Of a stretch of DNA of 64,000 bases, positions 36,287-42,799 are shown one piece after another. Under the pieces are notes generated by a model. It was not told the origin of the DNA. It did no database searches and saw nothing but the letters and a program-made list of their open reading frames with translations. Positions within the stretch are counted from its first letter, which is position 1. Each line of letters opens with the position of its first letter. Source of the stretch: Bacteroidota bacterium (GTDB taxonomy: Bacteria > Bacteroidota > Bacteroidia > Cytophagales > Cyclobacteriaceae); assembly GCA_016178785.1 (NCBI GenBank), contig JACOSO010000016.1:1-64000 (forward strand), written 5' to 3'. A program made the translations under genes and the position numbers.

Positions 36287-36357
36287 GAAGTAGGCAGTGG
36301 GCAGTCACCAGTAGGCAGTAGAGGAATCGAGTCTGCCGACTGCATTCTGCCTACTGC
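36287..36357. repeat. Family A repeats between the ferredoxin and NrfD genes
   Basis: The plus strand reads AAGTAGGCAGTGGGCAGTCA, CCAGTAGGCAGTAG, CTGCCGACTGC and CTGCCTACTGCTA. The block contains copies in both orientations, so it can fold back on itself. It occupies most of the only long gap in the operon. Confidence 0.7.
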
Positions 36358-37301
36358 TAACTTTTTGTCTTGAGTCCATCTTCAAAAGGGAACGACCGAT
36401 CTACCGGTGGCAGATAGTAGACACTTGGTTTCGTTCCCAAATCTTCCATGAGGCGATAGCCCGAACGATCGCGGATCAATTCGCTGAAGCGAACTGTCTC
36501 CGAACCATTAGTCACGACATCTTCATTCATGTCGCCAAAATAAAATACACCGTTGGGGCAAGCCGATACACAATGAGGCAGCTCTCCTTTGCGAACCATA
36601 TCAGGACAGAAATCACACTTGGAAACCGTACCAATCTTTGGCGGGCAACTTGTTTCAGGTGAATACTGCATCTCGAGCGCTTGAGGTGGAAGAATAGGTT
36701 CCTCCCAATTGAAGACACGAGTAGAGTATGGACAAGCTGCCATACAGAAACGACAACCGATACATCGATCATTATCAATCAACACAATTCCATCTTGTCT
36801 TTTGAAAGTTGCATCCACTGGGCAGACCTTTACACATGGCGGATCATCACAATGCATACATGTAGTTGGTTGCCAAAAGGGTGAAGTGTGTTCAGCCTCC
36901 TGCATCGGATAAATTTTTATCCAGTTTTGATGATCATGAACAAAGTGGGCATGATTACATGCCGATTGACACTTCTTTAAATTATGACAGTGCGCAAGAT
37001 CGATCACCATCACAAATTTTTTCCCGGGTATACCCTTCCGTGCTTCTTCATTAGAAACATGAGGTGTTTCAGGAATAGGTTTGAGATAAGCTTTATCTAC
37101 TTCAATGATTTCGCCTGTGACCGAAAGAAGCTTTACTTTTTCGCCCGAAGCCTTTGTTTCATTTTCACCAGCCTTAGTAAATGGATCTTTCGATGAACAA
37201 GCCGTGACTGCCGTTGCGACAACCGCAGTCACGGCACCTTTAATAAAATCTCTTCTCGATTTTTGTTCACTGAGCGGAACAATTTTAGGAAGCTCCGTCA
37301 T
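36357..37301 (-). CDS. Tat-exported multi-cluster ferredoxin subunit (PsrB/NrfC/TtrB-like)
   Basis: A 314-residue periplasmic iron-sulfur protein with a twin-arginine motif SRRDFIKG (R16, R17) and a possible lipobox TAC at Cys35. Four cluster motifs follow. Clusters II to IV are canonical: CMHCDDPPCVKVCP, CIGCRFCMAACP and KCDFC...PHCVSACP. Cluster I reads CHNLKKCQSAC (C105, C111, C115) where the family has CxxCxxC-x3-C: the second Cys is Leu108, which suggests a [3Fe-4S] or altered centre. It would pass electrons between the NrfD-like protein and periplasmic haem proteins. It overlaps the small Tat protein gene upstream by 4 nt. Confidence 0.92.
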   Translation of the reverse strand: MTELPKIVPLSEQKSRRDFIKGAVTAVVATAVTACSSKDPFTKAGENETKASGEKVKLLSVTGEIIEVDKAYLKPIPETPHVSNEEARKGIPGKKFVMVIDLAHCHNLKKCQSACNHAHFVHDHQNWIKIYPMQEAEHTSPFWQPTTCMHCDDPPCVKVCPVDATFKRQDGIVLIDNDRCIGCRFCMAACPYSTRVFNWEEPILPPQALEMQYSPETSCPPKIGTVSKCDFCPDMVRKGELPHCVSACPNGVFYFGDMNEDVVTNGSETVRFSELIRDRSGYRLMEDLGTKPSVYYLPPVDRSFPFEDGLKTKS

Positions 37302-37543
37302 ATAGCCTTATTTTTTTTGACCCAGTTCTGAAGATCTTGTTTGGTGGCTGCTTGTTTGGTGATTGGGATTTTGTTTGCATCAATCTCAACCAGCTTGCCA
37401 TCCTGAGTTAGGAACCTGCCTGACGGGTAGGCAGGCTTAATGGTCTTCTTTTCTTCCTTTTGCTTGGTGAAGCGAAGTGTGGCCAGAAAAGCCGCCAAAC
37501 TCAAGCCGGCAAATAAAAATTTTCTGCGATTTTGCTTTTTCAT
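37298..37543 (-). CDS. Small Tat-signal protein of the NrfD operon
   Basis: An 81-residue protein with a twin-arginine signal (NRRKFLFAGLSLAAFLATL) and a short lysine-rich mature part with no Cys. Its mature sequence GKLVEIDANKIP resembles the GEIIEVDKAYLKPIP segment at the start of the ferredoxin, so the two may share an origin or interaction surface. The ATG at 37543 is chosen because it begins the Tat n-region. The KPAYPSG codons come from a palindromic repeat (37415-37435). It overlaps the ferredoxin start by 4 nt. Confidence 0.75.
   Translation of the reverse strand: MKKQNRRKFLFAGLSLAAFLATLRFTKQKEEKKTIKPAYPSGRFLTQDGKLVEIDANKIPITKQAATKQDLQNWVKKNKAI
37415..37435. repeat. Palindrome CCTGCC/GGCAGG inside the small Tat gene
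   Basis: CCTGCC (37415-37420) and GGCAGG (37430-37435) form the arms, with a TGACGGGTA centre. The unit lies in frame in the coding sequence. CCTGCC-type palindromes resemble repeat elements that I recall from Bacteroidota genomes; only one copy is seen here. Confidence 0.5.
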
Positions 37544-37553
37544 TTTGCTCTTG

Positions 37554-38477
37554 CTAAAAATTCCATAGCCTGGTAATGTTGAACCCAATCAGAAATTGAC
37601 TTGTGGAAAAAACTCCTGAACCAGGTCTATTCTCTGTATATGAAATGTTTTGCTGCGGTAAAATTCCCTGGAAAGTAGTGGCGAACATTTGAAAGGCGTG
37701 GGCGCTTGTCGAAATCTCCCATCCTATAGTGATGCCAGGCTGAAGCTTAAAGTTAGGGTCTTTGTGTTTCGTCAATTGTTGCGTGTAATTGAACATGATT
37801 GATGATTGAGGCGAAAACTTGTATCGACCGGAAAAACCGATAGCAATCATATCATTTCTGTAAAGAGAATCAGTTGCATTGAAGTGTGTAAAACTTGGCG
37901 CGATCTGTAGTGAAATCTTTGAACTGACACGCGAAGCAATGATGAGCTCTTCGAAGTAAGAAAAACGGTAAATGTCTTTAGGGAAAAAACTTTTGTCGCG
38001 AGTGTCTATTACCACATTCGTGAAAACGGAGACACTCACCGGAATACTCCAGTCCTTTCTTTGCTTGAGGATGGAATATTTGGCATTCACATCTAAATAT
38101 TTATTGAGCTTACTAAAACCAAAGCCAACCGCCAGATTATTAATCGGCACATAGCTAAAACCAATGCGGATGTTGGCTGAGCCATAAATTCCAAATAAAT
38201 CTTTGACACCATTTTCTACTGTACCGAACCGGTGCTGCATATTCATCTCTAACGTTTTTTTTGAAGGAACAACAACAGATTGTTCATCCATGAGCTGCCC
38301 ACTTTCAAATGCCGGTTTCGCGGGCTTGCTGACCTCTTCTTTCTTTTCACCTTCCTTTTTTTCTTCCTCTTGCGCTAATGCACTCGATGCAGCAACGAAA
38401 ATTAGCAAGAGAAAAAGGACTGGAGGCATTTTGAATCCTTCTCTTGGCTTGACATGTAGGTCGAAATTGCTTTTCAT
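37554..38477 (-). CDS. Outer-membrane beta-barrel protein (DUF5777-like)
   Basis: A 307-residue protein with a signal peptide ending SSALAQ at about residue 36, a Glu/Lys-rich linker (EEEKKEGEKKEEVSKP) and a predicted small beta-barrel (about 75-307) with alternating strands and an aromatic terminus NF. The pattern fits the Bacteroidota DUF5777 barrel family as I recall it. An internal ATG at 38429 would give a shorter signal peptide and is possible. It sits between haem-protein genes and Tat proteins in the operon. It may be a pore or scaffold linking periplasmic and surface haem proteins, which is a guess. Confidence 0.78.
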   Translation of the reverse strand: MKSNFDLHVKPREGFKMPPVLFLLLIFVAASSALAQEEEKKEGEKKEEVSKPAKPAFESGQLMDEQSVVVPSKKTLEMNMQHRFGTVENGVKDLFGIYGSANIRIGFSYVPINNLAVGFGFSKLNKYLDVNAKYSILKQRKDWSIPVSVSVFTNVVIDTRDKSFFPKDIYRFSYFEELIIASRVSSKISLQIAPSFTHFNATDSLYRNDMIAIGFSGRYKFSPQSSIMFNYTQQLTKHKDPNFKLQPGITIGWEISTSAHAFQMFATTFQGILPQQNISYTENRPGSGVFSTSQFLIGFNITRLWNF

Positions 38478-38489
38478 AATGCTTAGATT

Positions 38490-38867
38490 TTAATTGTCGA
38501 GTGCTCCTTGTTGTATCCATTTGAGTATAAGTGCGCGATCGACATCGGTCGCTTTATCTTTCATGCTTCCTGTATTGATCTTTTCATAAAGAATACTTGA
38601 TGCGGGAAAATCCACATCGATATAACCGTAGTAGATCAAACTTGTGTAGGCGTTTTGAGTTGAGAGATCTGGCGCCTGACCGCCCTTGATATGACAACCG
38701 GATTTGGCGCAGTTCGCATTAAATATGGGAATGATGTTGAGTGAAAACTTAGCGGAATCCGGAGTTGTTACCTTCTTCGGTTTTATTTCTTCCCACGTGC
38801 ACGAGGCCAACAGGGTGCACAGTAGCGCCACCAACATAAACCGTTTCGTTATTCCAATTAGGTTCAT
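38490..38867 (-). CDS. Small haem-type lipoprotein with CxxxxCH
   Basis: A 125-residue lipoprotein with lipobox LLASC (Cys23) and a domain that begins with FNANCAKSGCHIKGG, a CX4CH haem attachment variant found in planctomycete- and Bacteroidota-type cytochromes. A downstream Met lies in NTGSMKDKATDVDRALILKWIQQGA, the usual distal-ligand helix region. It overlaps the EB_dh-type haem protein gene by 4 nt and precedes the beta-barrel by 12 nt. It is predicted to be a periplasmic or surface electron carrier of this operon. Confidence 0.82.
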   Translation of the reverse strand: MNLIGITKRFMLVALLCTLLASCTWEEIKPKKVTTPDSAKFSLNIIPIFNANCAKSGCHIKGGQAPDLSTQNAYTSLIYYGYIDVDFPASSILYEKINTGSMKDKATDVDRALILKWIQQGALDN

Positions 38868-40150
38868 AATGGCTTAGGTTTAAATATTAGTTGATTATTT
38901 ATCTCGCCAATCCGGTTGAGGTCGTCATTGTCGGTGAACGAGATATTAAACTCATATTGTCCTGCAGAAGAATTGAAAATGATGTCGTCAGCATTTCCTG
39001 TATTTAATGCACGGATCAGCAGTACTGTATATCCTTTACCGTTGTTTCCATCAATTTTCGCGAGCTGAACATTTGAAAGTGTATGAACATCTGAGTTACT
39101 TCCCGAAGGATTTTGAAGCCAGTATCCGGGAATCCCGCTAAACCCACGGAGTCTTGCAAAAAGATTGTCAACTTCAGTGCTAGTCAAAGGAGTAAAATGG
39201 GCTGCACCTTCGTGTAAGTCTTGATTAGACGCAAAAGAAACAAAAGCTTCTCGTGTGAATCGGTTCATGAATCCGGGACCATTGAGGGCAACGCCCGTTT
39301 GATAATCAGTACCGTTGCCATCAGCAGTAACACCATGACATGGCGCGCAATTATTTTGAAAAACAACATTGCCCGCAACAACATCCCCGACAAAATTCTT
39401 TTTGGTCAACAAATAAAAACCTGGATCAAGAATAGTTAACCCACCTGGGCTACGTGTTAACTCTTGTTGAACTCCATCCCATTCATATTGGGGGCCTGAA
39501 CGATTGGTTGGGCCGGCAGCATTTCTTACATAAGTTTTATCGCCTTCATCGCTGGTAACTACACTTGAATTATCCGTCATGTCCATTGCATAACCCAATG
39601 GCTCGGAAAGTGCAAGAGACCAATTCCACACATCACGTTTGGATGAGCCCATGTCGAATGAAAGAATCATCTTGTCATCACTGCGCTGCGAAGTCCAGCC
39701 AGCGGTAGAGCCACTTTTATTTGGATCAGTCACTCCATTATAAACCCAATTGGCATTCGATATATTAAATGTGGTGTCTCTCCATGACACTAGGATGTAG
39801 ATATTGTTGTCGTCATAGGCAGCCCTCATCGTGATCTTGGGACTCTTCCCGTTATTAAAATCGGCAAGTCCGTTGAGAGTGCCGCTGACATTATACAAAC
39901 CGTCATCAGAGGGCACTTGCCCTGTGACTAGACTTTGAGGACCAATGGCTAAATAATTTGCAGTTTTCCAGTAAGCAGATGTTATTTTGTTTGGAGGCGT
40001 GCTTGTATACGTGGCTTCAAGCGTGGTTGTCGGTTTTGACACTTTAGGTTGCGGAAGCTTGATGGGTTCATTCTCGTAATAAGTGCATCCGATCCACACC
40101 AAACCAAGCGCAATGATCAAACCTCGAGTTGTATTTACTCTGCTAGCCAT
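38864..40150 (-). CDS. Ethylbenzene-dehydrogenase-type haem-binding protein fused to cytochrome c
   Basis: A 428-residue lipoprotein with signal peptide and lipobox VWIGC. Residues about 60-260 resemble the haem b-binding domain of ethylbenzene dehydrogenase and DMSO-reductase-like gamma subunits: KITMRAAYDDNNIYILVSWRD, and SDDKMILSFDMGSSKRDVWNW. Residues about 265-350 contain a cytochrome c site NNCAPCHGVTADGNG. The remaining C-terminus repeats the EB_dh-like beta-sandwich. In known enzymes such a subunit takes electrons from a molybdenum catalytic subunit, but none is encoded here. ATG 40150 is chosen because the upstream in-frame extension runs back into the preceding gene. Confidence 0.85.
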   Translation of the reverse strand: MASRVNTTRGLIIALGLVWIGCTYYENEPIKLPQPKVSKPTTTLEATYTSTPPNKITSAYWKTANYLAIGPQSLVTGQVPSDDGLYNVSGTLNGLADFNNGKSPKITMRAAYDDNNIYILVSWRDTTFNISNANWVYNGVTDPNKSGSTAGWTSQRSDDKMILSFDMGSSKRDVWNWSLALSEPLGYAMDMTDNSSVVTSDEGDKTYVRNAAGPTNRSGPQYEWDGVQQELTRSPGGLTILDPGFYLLTKKNFVGDVVAGNVVFQNNCAPCHGVTADGNGTDYQTGVALNGPGFMNRFTREAFVSFASNQDLHEGAAHFTPLTSTEVDNLFARLRGFSGIPGYWLQNPSGSNSDVHTLSNVQLAKIDGNNGKGYTVLLIRALNTGNADDIIFNSSAGQYEFNISFTDNDDLNRIGEINNQLIFKPKPL

Positions 40151-40196
40151 TGTTTTTTCATTTATGGAAAGGGGACCCGAAGATCCCCCGATTATT

Positions 40197-41303
40197 TTAC
40201 AGGTTCTTGTTGAGATTAACAGTAATGTAGATGGTAACAAGATCAGCAATGCTTGAAGAAACAAGAGCGAAATCTGTTTTTGCCTGGATTGTTATTTTAC
40301 CTTCAAAGCTTACATATTTTTTGTTTGGCGTTACACTGGTATCTGTAAAAGGTGCAACATATTTGAACATCAAGCCGACAGGTACGGTCTTTCCATGAAA
40401 AACTAAATTTCCTTTGGCCAGATAACCATCACCATAAGTAGAAATACTTGTGCTTGTAAATGTTGCATAACGATCAACGTCTGTGGTAACACTGTTTGGA
40501 TCGGCTGCCGCGTCATCAGCAGTGATTCCGAAGGTACCTGCGATGCAGCCCAGTTTTCCTTTTACAAATGTCGAGGCGTTCTGGAAAGTACCACCAGCAG
40601 TTGAGAGCATCGCGTCTCTTCCGCCCGGGGTGCCTGTGTTAATTGATAGCAGGTCAACTTTTGCCACTATACTGCTTGACGCGAGATTCGAAGCATCAAA
40701 ATTCAAAGTAAATTGTGCAGTTTGAATAAATGAACCTTTGAAATCAGCTTCTGCACCTCTATATGGAAACTGGAATTGAACAGGGCTGTGAATATTGTCG
40801 AATACCCAAGCTCCGGTATTGGTAAACGCACCGGCAGTACCTGAATTTGGATCCCACTGATAAGATACTTGAATGGCTTCTGTCGCAGTCTGACCAACTG
40901 AAACAAGGCTCATGTCCTGTGTAAGATCAGTACTTGCTGCTGTAACGAGATATCCACTGGCGGTTGTAAATTTCAGACCATCCAATCTTGCGCTTAGATT
41001 CTTGTTGTCTGTTTGATAAACTGAATTTAAATAATAGGCACCGGCAGAAAGGTTGGAGAAATTGTAAGATCCATCCGCACCGGCAATAGTGCTTTGATCA
41101 TACGTGGTTGTAGTCGTTGCACTTTTAGCAAGGTAAACCACTGCGCCAGATGCATTGGCTGCTGCGCCAGTTAAGTCCGTGTAAGTAACCTTCCCGGATA
41201 TAGAAACCAGCTTAGGTGCCGGGTCACTGCTTTTTGAACACCTCACCACAAATAGAATTGTAAAGAGGGCTGTTAGACTGAGAATTACCTTAAACCTTTT
41301 CAT
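40197..41303 (-). CDS. YceI-like lipoprotein with carboxypeptidase-regulatory domain
   Basis: A 368-residue lipoprotein (lipobox LFVVRC). An N-terminal CarboxypepD_reg-like domain (about 30-115, SISGKVTYTDLTGAAANASG) is followed by a YceI-type lipocalin-like beta-barrel (about 145-360). The YceI call rests on WVFDNIHSPVQFQFPYRGAEADFKGSF-type start residues, VDLLSINTGTPGGRDAML and KGNLVFHGKTVPV. YceI proteins bind isoprenoid or other hydrophobic ligands, so a quinone-like ligand is possible in a respiratory operon. It is the first gene of the operon, 100 nt behind an FNR-like box. ATG 41303 gives a standard signal peptide. Confidence 0.82.
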   Translation of the reverse strand: MKRFKVILSLTALFTILFVVRCSKSSDPAPKLVSISGKVTYTDLTGAAANASGAVVYLAKSATTTTTYDQSTIAGADGSYNFSNLSAGAYYLNSVYQTDNKNLSARLDGLKFTTASGYLVTAASTDLTQDMSLVSVGQTATEAIQVSYQWDPNSGTAGAFTNTGAWVFDNIHSPVQFQFPYRGAEADFKGSFIQTAQFTLNFDASNLASSSIVAKVDLLSINTGTPGGRDAMLSTAGGTFQNASTFVKGKLGCIAGTFGITADDAAADPNSVTTDVDRYATFTSTSISTYGDGYLAKGNLVFHGKTVPVGLMFKYVAPFTDTSVTPNKKYVSFEGKITIQAKTDFALVSSSIADLVTIYITVNLNKNL

Positions 41304-41347
41304 AATTGATAATTTTTTATGGTTGATATTTTTTTCGTTTGACAAGC

Positions 41348-41413
41348 CAAAGTAAAATCAGGAACAACTGTGATCGCATGACTGATCGCAGGCTTTAACT
41401 TGATTGAAGTCAA
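41348..41413 (-). promoter_or_regulatory. FNR-like box and -7 core for the YceI/NrfD operon
   Basis: TTGATTGAAGTCAA at 41400-41413 contains TGAT-TGAA-GTCA (41401-41412). On the minus strand the TTTG of the -7 element lies at 41351-41348, again with exactly 49 nt between. The full -7 octamer is TTACTTTG, one base off TAnnTTTG. Confidence 0.75.
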
Positions 41414-41514
41414 ATTCTAAAATGACATATGACAGGAAAGAGGAAACTGCCACTATATATTATAGTATAGAGAAGGGGTGTCCTTACTCAATGTCGTTAT
41501 TTAAGCGAGGCAAT

Positions 41515-41590
41515 TCAAAGTTCCAGATTTAAAATTCCAAATTAGTTTAGTCCAACAATGTTGAATCTTGAATTTTAAATCTTGAATCAA
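41515..41590. repeat. Family C repeats in the YceI-41652 intergenic region
   Basis: AAAGTTCCAGATTTAAAATTC and GTTGAATCTTGAATTTTAAA-type units occur in opposite orientations around 41550, so the block is a loose inverted repeat. It fills the middle of a 348-nt gap whose left end carries the FNR-like promoter. Confidence 0.6.
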
Positions 41591-41651
41591 TGTCGTTAAC
41601 CGGGTATCATGTACTTGCAAGCCCCATAACCTAATAACATTGTATCCCTTA

Positions 41652-42167
41652 CTATTTAAAAGAATACCTTATAATTGATTTCAGATAAACTTCGAATAAC
41701 GAGCTGGAGGATGTGAATTCTGTGGAGTCAATGTAATGAACGCCAGATTGGCCAGAAAGCATAAGGCCAGTGGAGTCCTTTCTTAAAATCTCAACACTAT
41801 AATTTGGAATAGTGTCTGTCTGCGGCATGAGGTCAATCCGAACTAAAAACTCATTTGGTTTAATCGCTTGATCAGTGCTTAAGGGAATCATGCGGTGAAC
41901 AAACCAGTGAGGAGGCATAAGACTGTCTTTTGAAATCCTTTCATCAAGATTGAGTTCTTTATAGAATGGCCAGGTTAACCCCGAGTGGTTGGTAATCGTA
42001 TATTTTTTCTGTGGGATCTGCTCCTTAATATATGTCGCGAGCTTTAAGGATGCATCGTCCTTTCGATGAGTAATGATCTCAAGGTAAAAATTACGATCTG
42101 GCGCGTATCTCTTTTCCGGTACACACGCGGCAACGAAAAGAAGTACCGTTAGAAAAGGCTTGTTCAT
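41652..42167 (-). CDS. Hypothetical lipoprotein between the two respiratory operons
   Basis: A 171-residue lipoprotein with a short signal peptide and lipobox LFVAAC (Cys15). The mature part contains LEIITHRKDDASLKLATYIK and a C-terminal beta-rich segment. No family is recognised and no metal or haem motif is visible. It is divergent from the nos operon (129 nt between starts, containing the nos FNR-like box) and points the same way as the NrfD operon, from which it is separated by a repeat block. Confidence 0.65.
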   Translation of the reverse strand: MNKPFLTVLLFVAACVPEKRYAPDRNFYLEIITHRKDDASLKLATYIKEQIPQKKYTITNHSGLTWPFYKELNLDERISKDSLMPPHWFVHRMIPLSTDQAIKPNEFLVRIDLMPQTDTIPNYSVEILRKDSTGLMLSGQSGVHYIDSTEFTSSSSLFEVYLKSIIRYSFK

Positions 42168-42205
42168 TTAAAAGCAAAGCAAAACTACTTAATAGGACTA
42201 TTTCC

Positions 42206-42270
42206 TGACAAAAGTCACTTGCGTCAATAAGATCAGTCATACCCCAGACCCATTTCTCGCCCTACGTTTG
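42206..42270 (+). promoter_or_regulatory. FNR-like box and -7 element of the nos operon
   Basis: TGACAAAAGTCA (42206-42217) is a near-perfect TGAC-N4-GTCA palindrome. TACGTTTG at 42263-42270 matches TAnnTTTG, with 49 nt from the box to TTTG. There is no TTG at -33. The first gene starts 27 nt downstream. Confidence 0.8.
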
Positions 42271-42296
42271 AAGCGAAATTTCAAAACTATAGCCTC

Positions 42297-42773
42297 ATGA
42301 AAAAAATCATATTTAGCATCGGAATCGCATTATTGTTTTACAACTGCGCACCCGATAAACCAAAGACTAAAGAAGAGTATCCCGAGTTTGACGAATCGCA
42401 AACTCCCGCCCCGGCTGCAAGCCAGGTTGATCCCACCAAGGGAATTGGCATCATTAAAGAAGTGACTCTTAACAAGCCGATTGAACAAGATCGGGTTAAA
42501 CGCGGAGTCTCTATTTATGAAATGAAATGCAGCGCCTGCCACAAACTCACCGACCAGCGATTAGTAGGCCCAGGCTGGAAAGATGTCACCAAGAGAAGAA
42601 GACCCGAGTGGATCATGAACATGGTCACCAATGTTGAAGTCATGCTCGATAAGGATGCTGAAGCACAAAAACTTCTTGAACTCTGCTTAACAAGAATGCC
42701 CAATCAAAATGTTTCCATTGGTGATGCGCGCGATATTCTTGAGTTCATGAGACAAAATGATGGCGAAAAATAA
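42297..42773 (+). CDS. Cytochrome c of the nos operon (NosC-like)
   Basis: A 158-residue lipoprotein (lipobox FYNC) with a linker of about 60 residues and a class I cytochrome c domain: haem site MKCSACHKLTDQRLVGPGW and Met ligand in LTRMPNQNVS. Clade II nos clusters often carry such a cytochrome next to nosZ, where it is thought to reduce the CuA site. It is the first gene of the operon and lies 26 nt before nosZ. The conserved segment RRPEWIMNMVTNVEVML is typical of this group in Bacteroidota. Confidence 0.9.
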   Translation: MKKIIFSIGIALLFYNCAPDKPKTKEEYPEFDESQTPAPAASQVDPTKGIGIIKEVTLNKPIEQDRVKRGVSIYEMKCSACHKLTDQRLVGPGWKDVTKRRRPEWIMNMVTNVEVMLDKDAEAQKLLELCLTRMPNQNVSIGDARDILEFMRQNDGEK

Positions 42774-42799
42774 TTATCAATCAACTCCAAAAACATATT

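Noticed and set aside
33619-41303. Alternative complex III (Act) operon
   Set aside because: There is an NrfD-like and a ferredoxin subunit, but no pentahaem ActA, no fused molybdopterin-FeS ActB, and no ActE/ActF membrane subunits in this set.
33619-41303. Nitrite reductase (Nrf) or tetrathionate/polysulfide reductase operon
   Set aside because: No NrfA multihaem cytochrome and no molybdopterin subunit is encoded.
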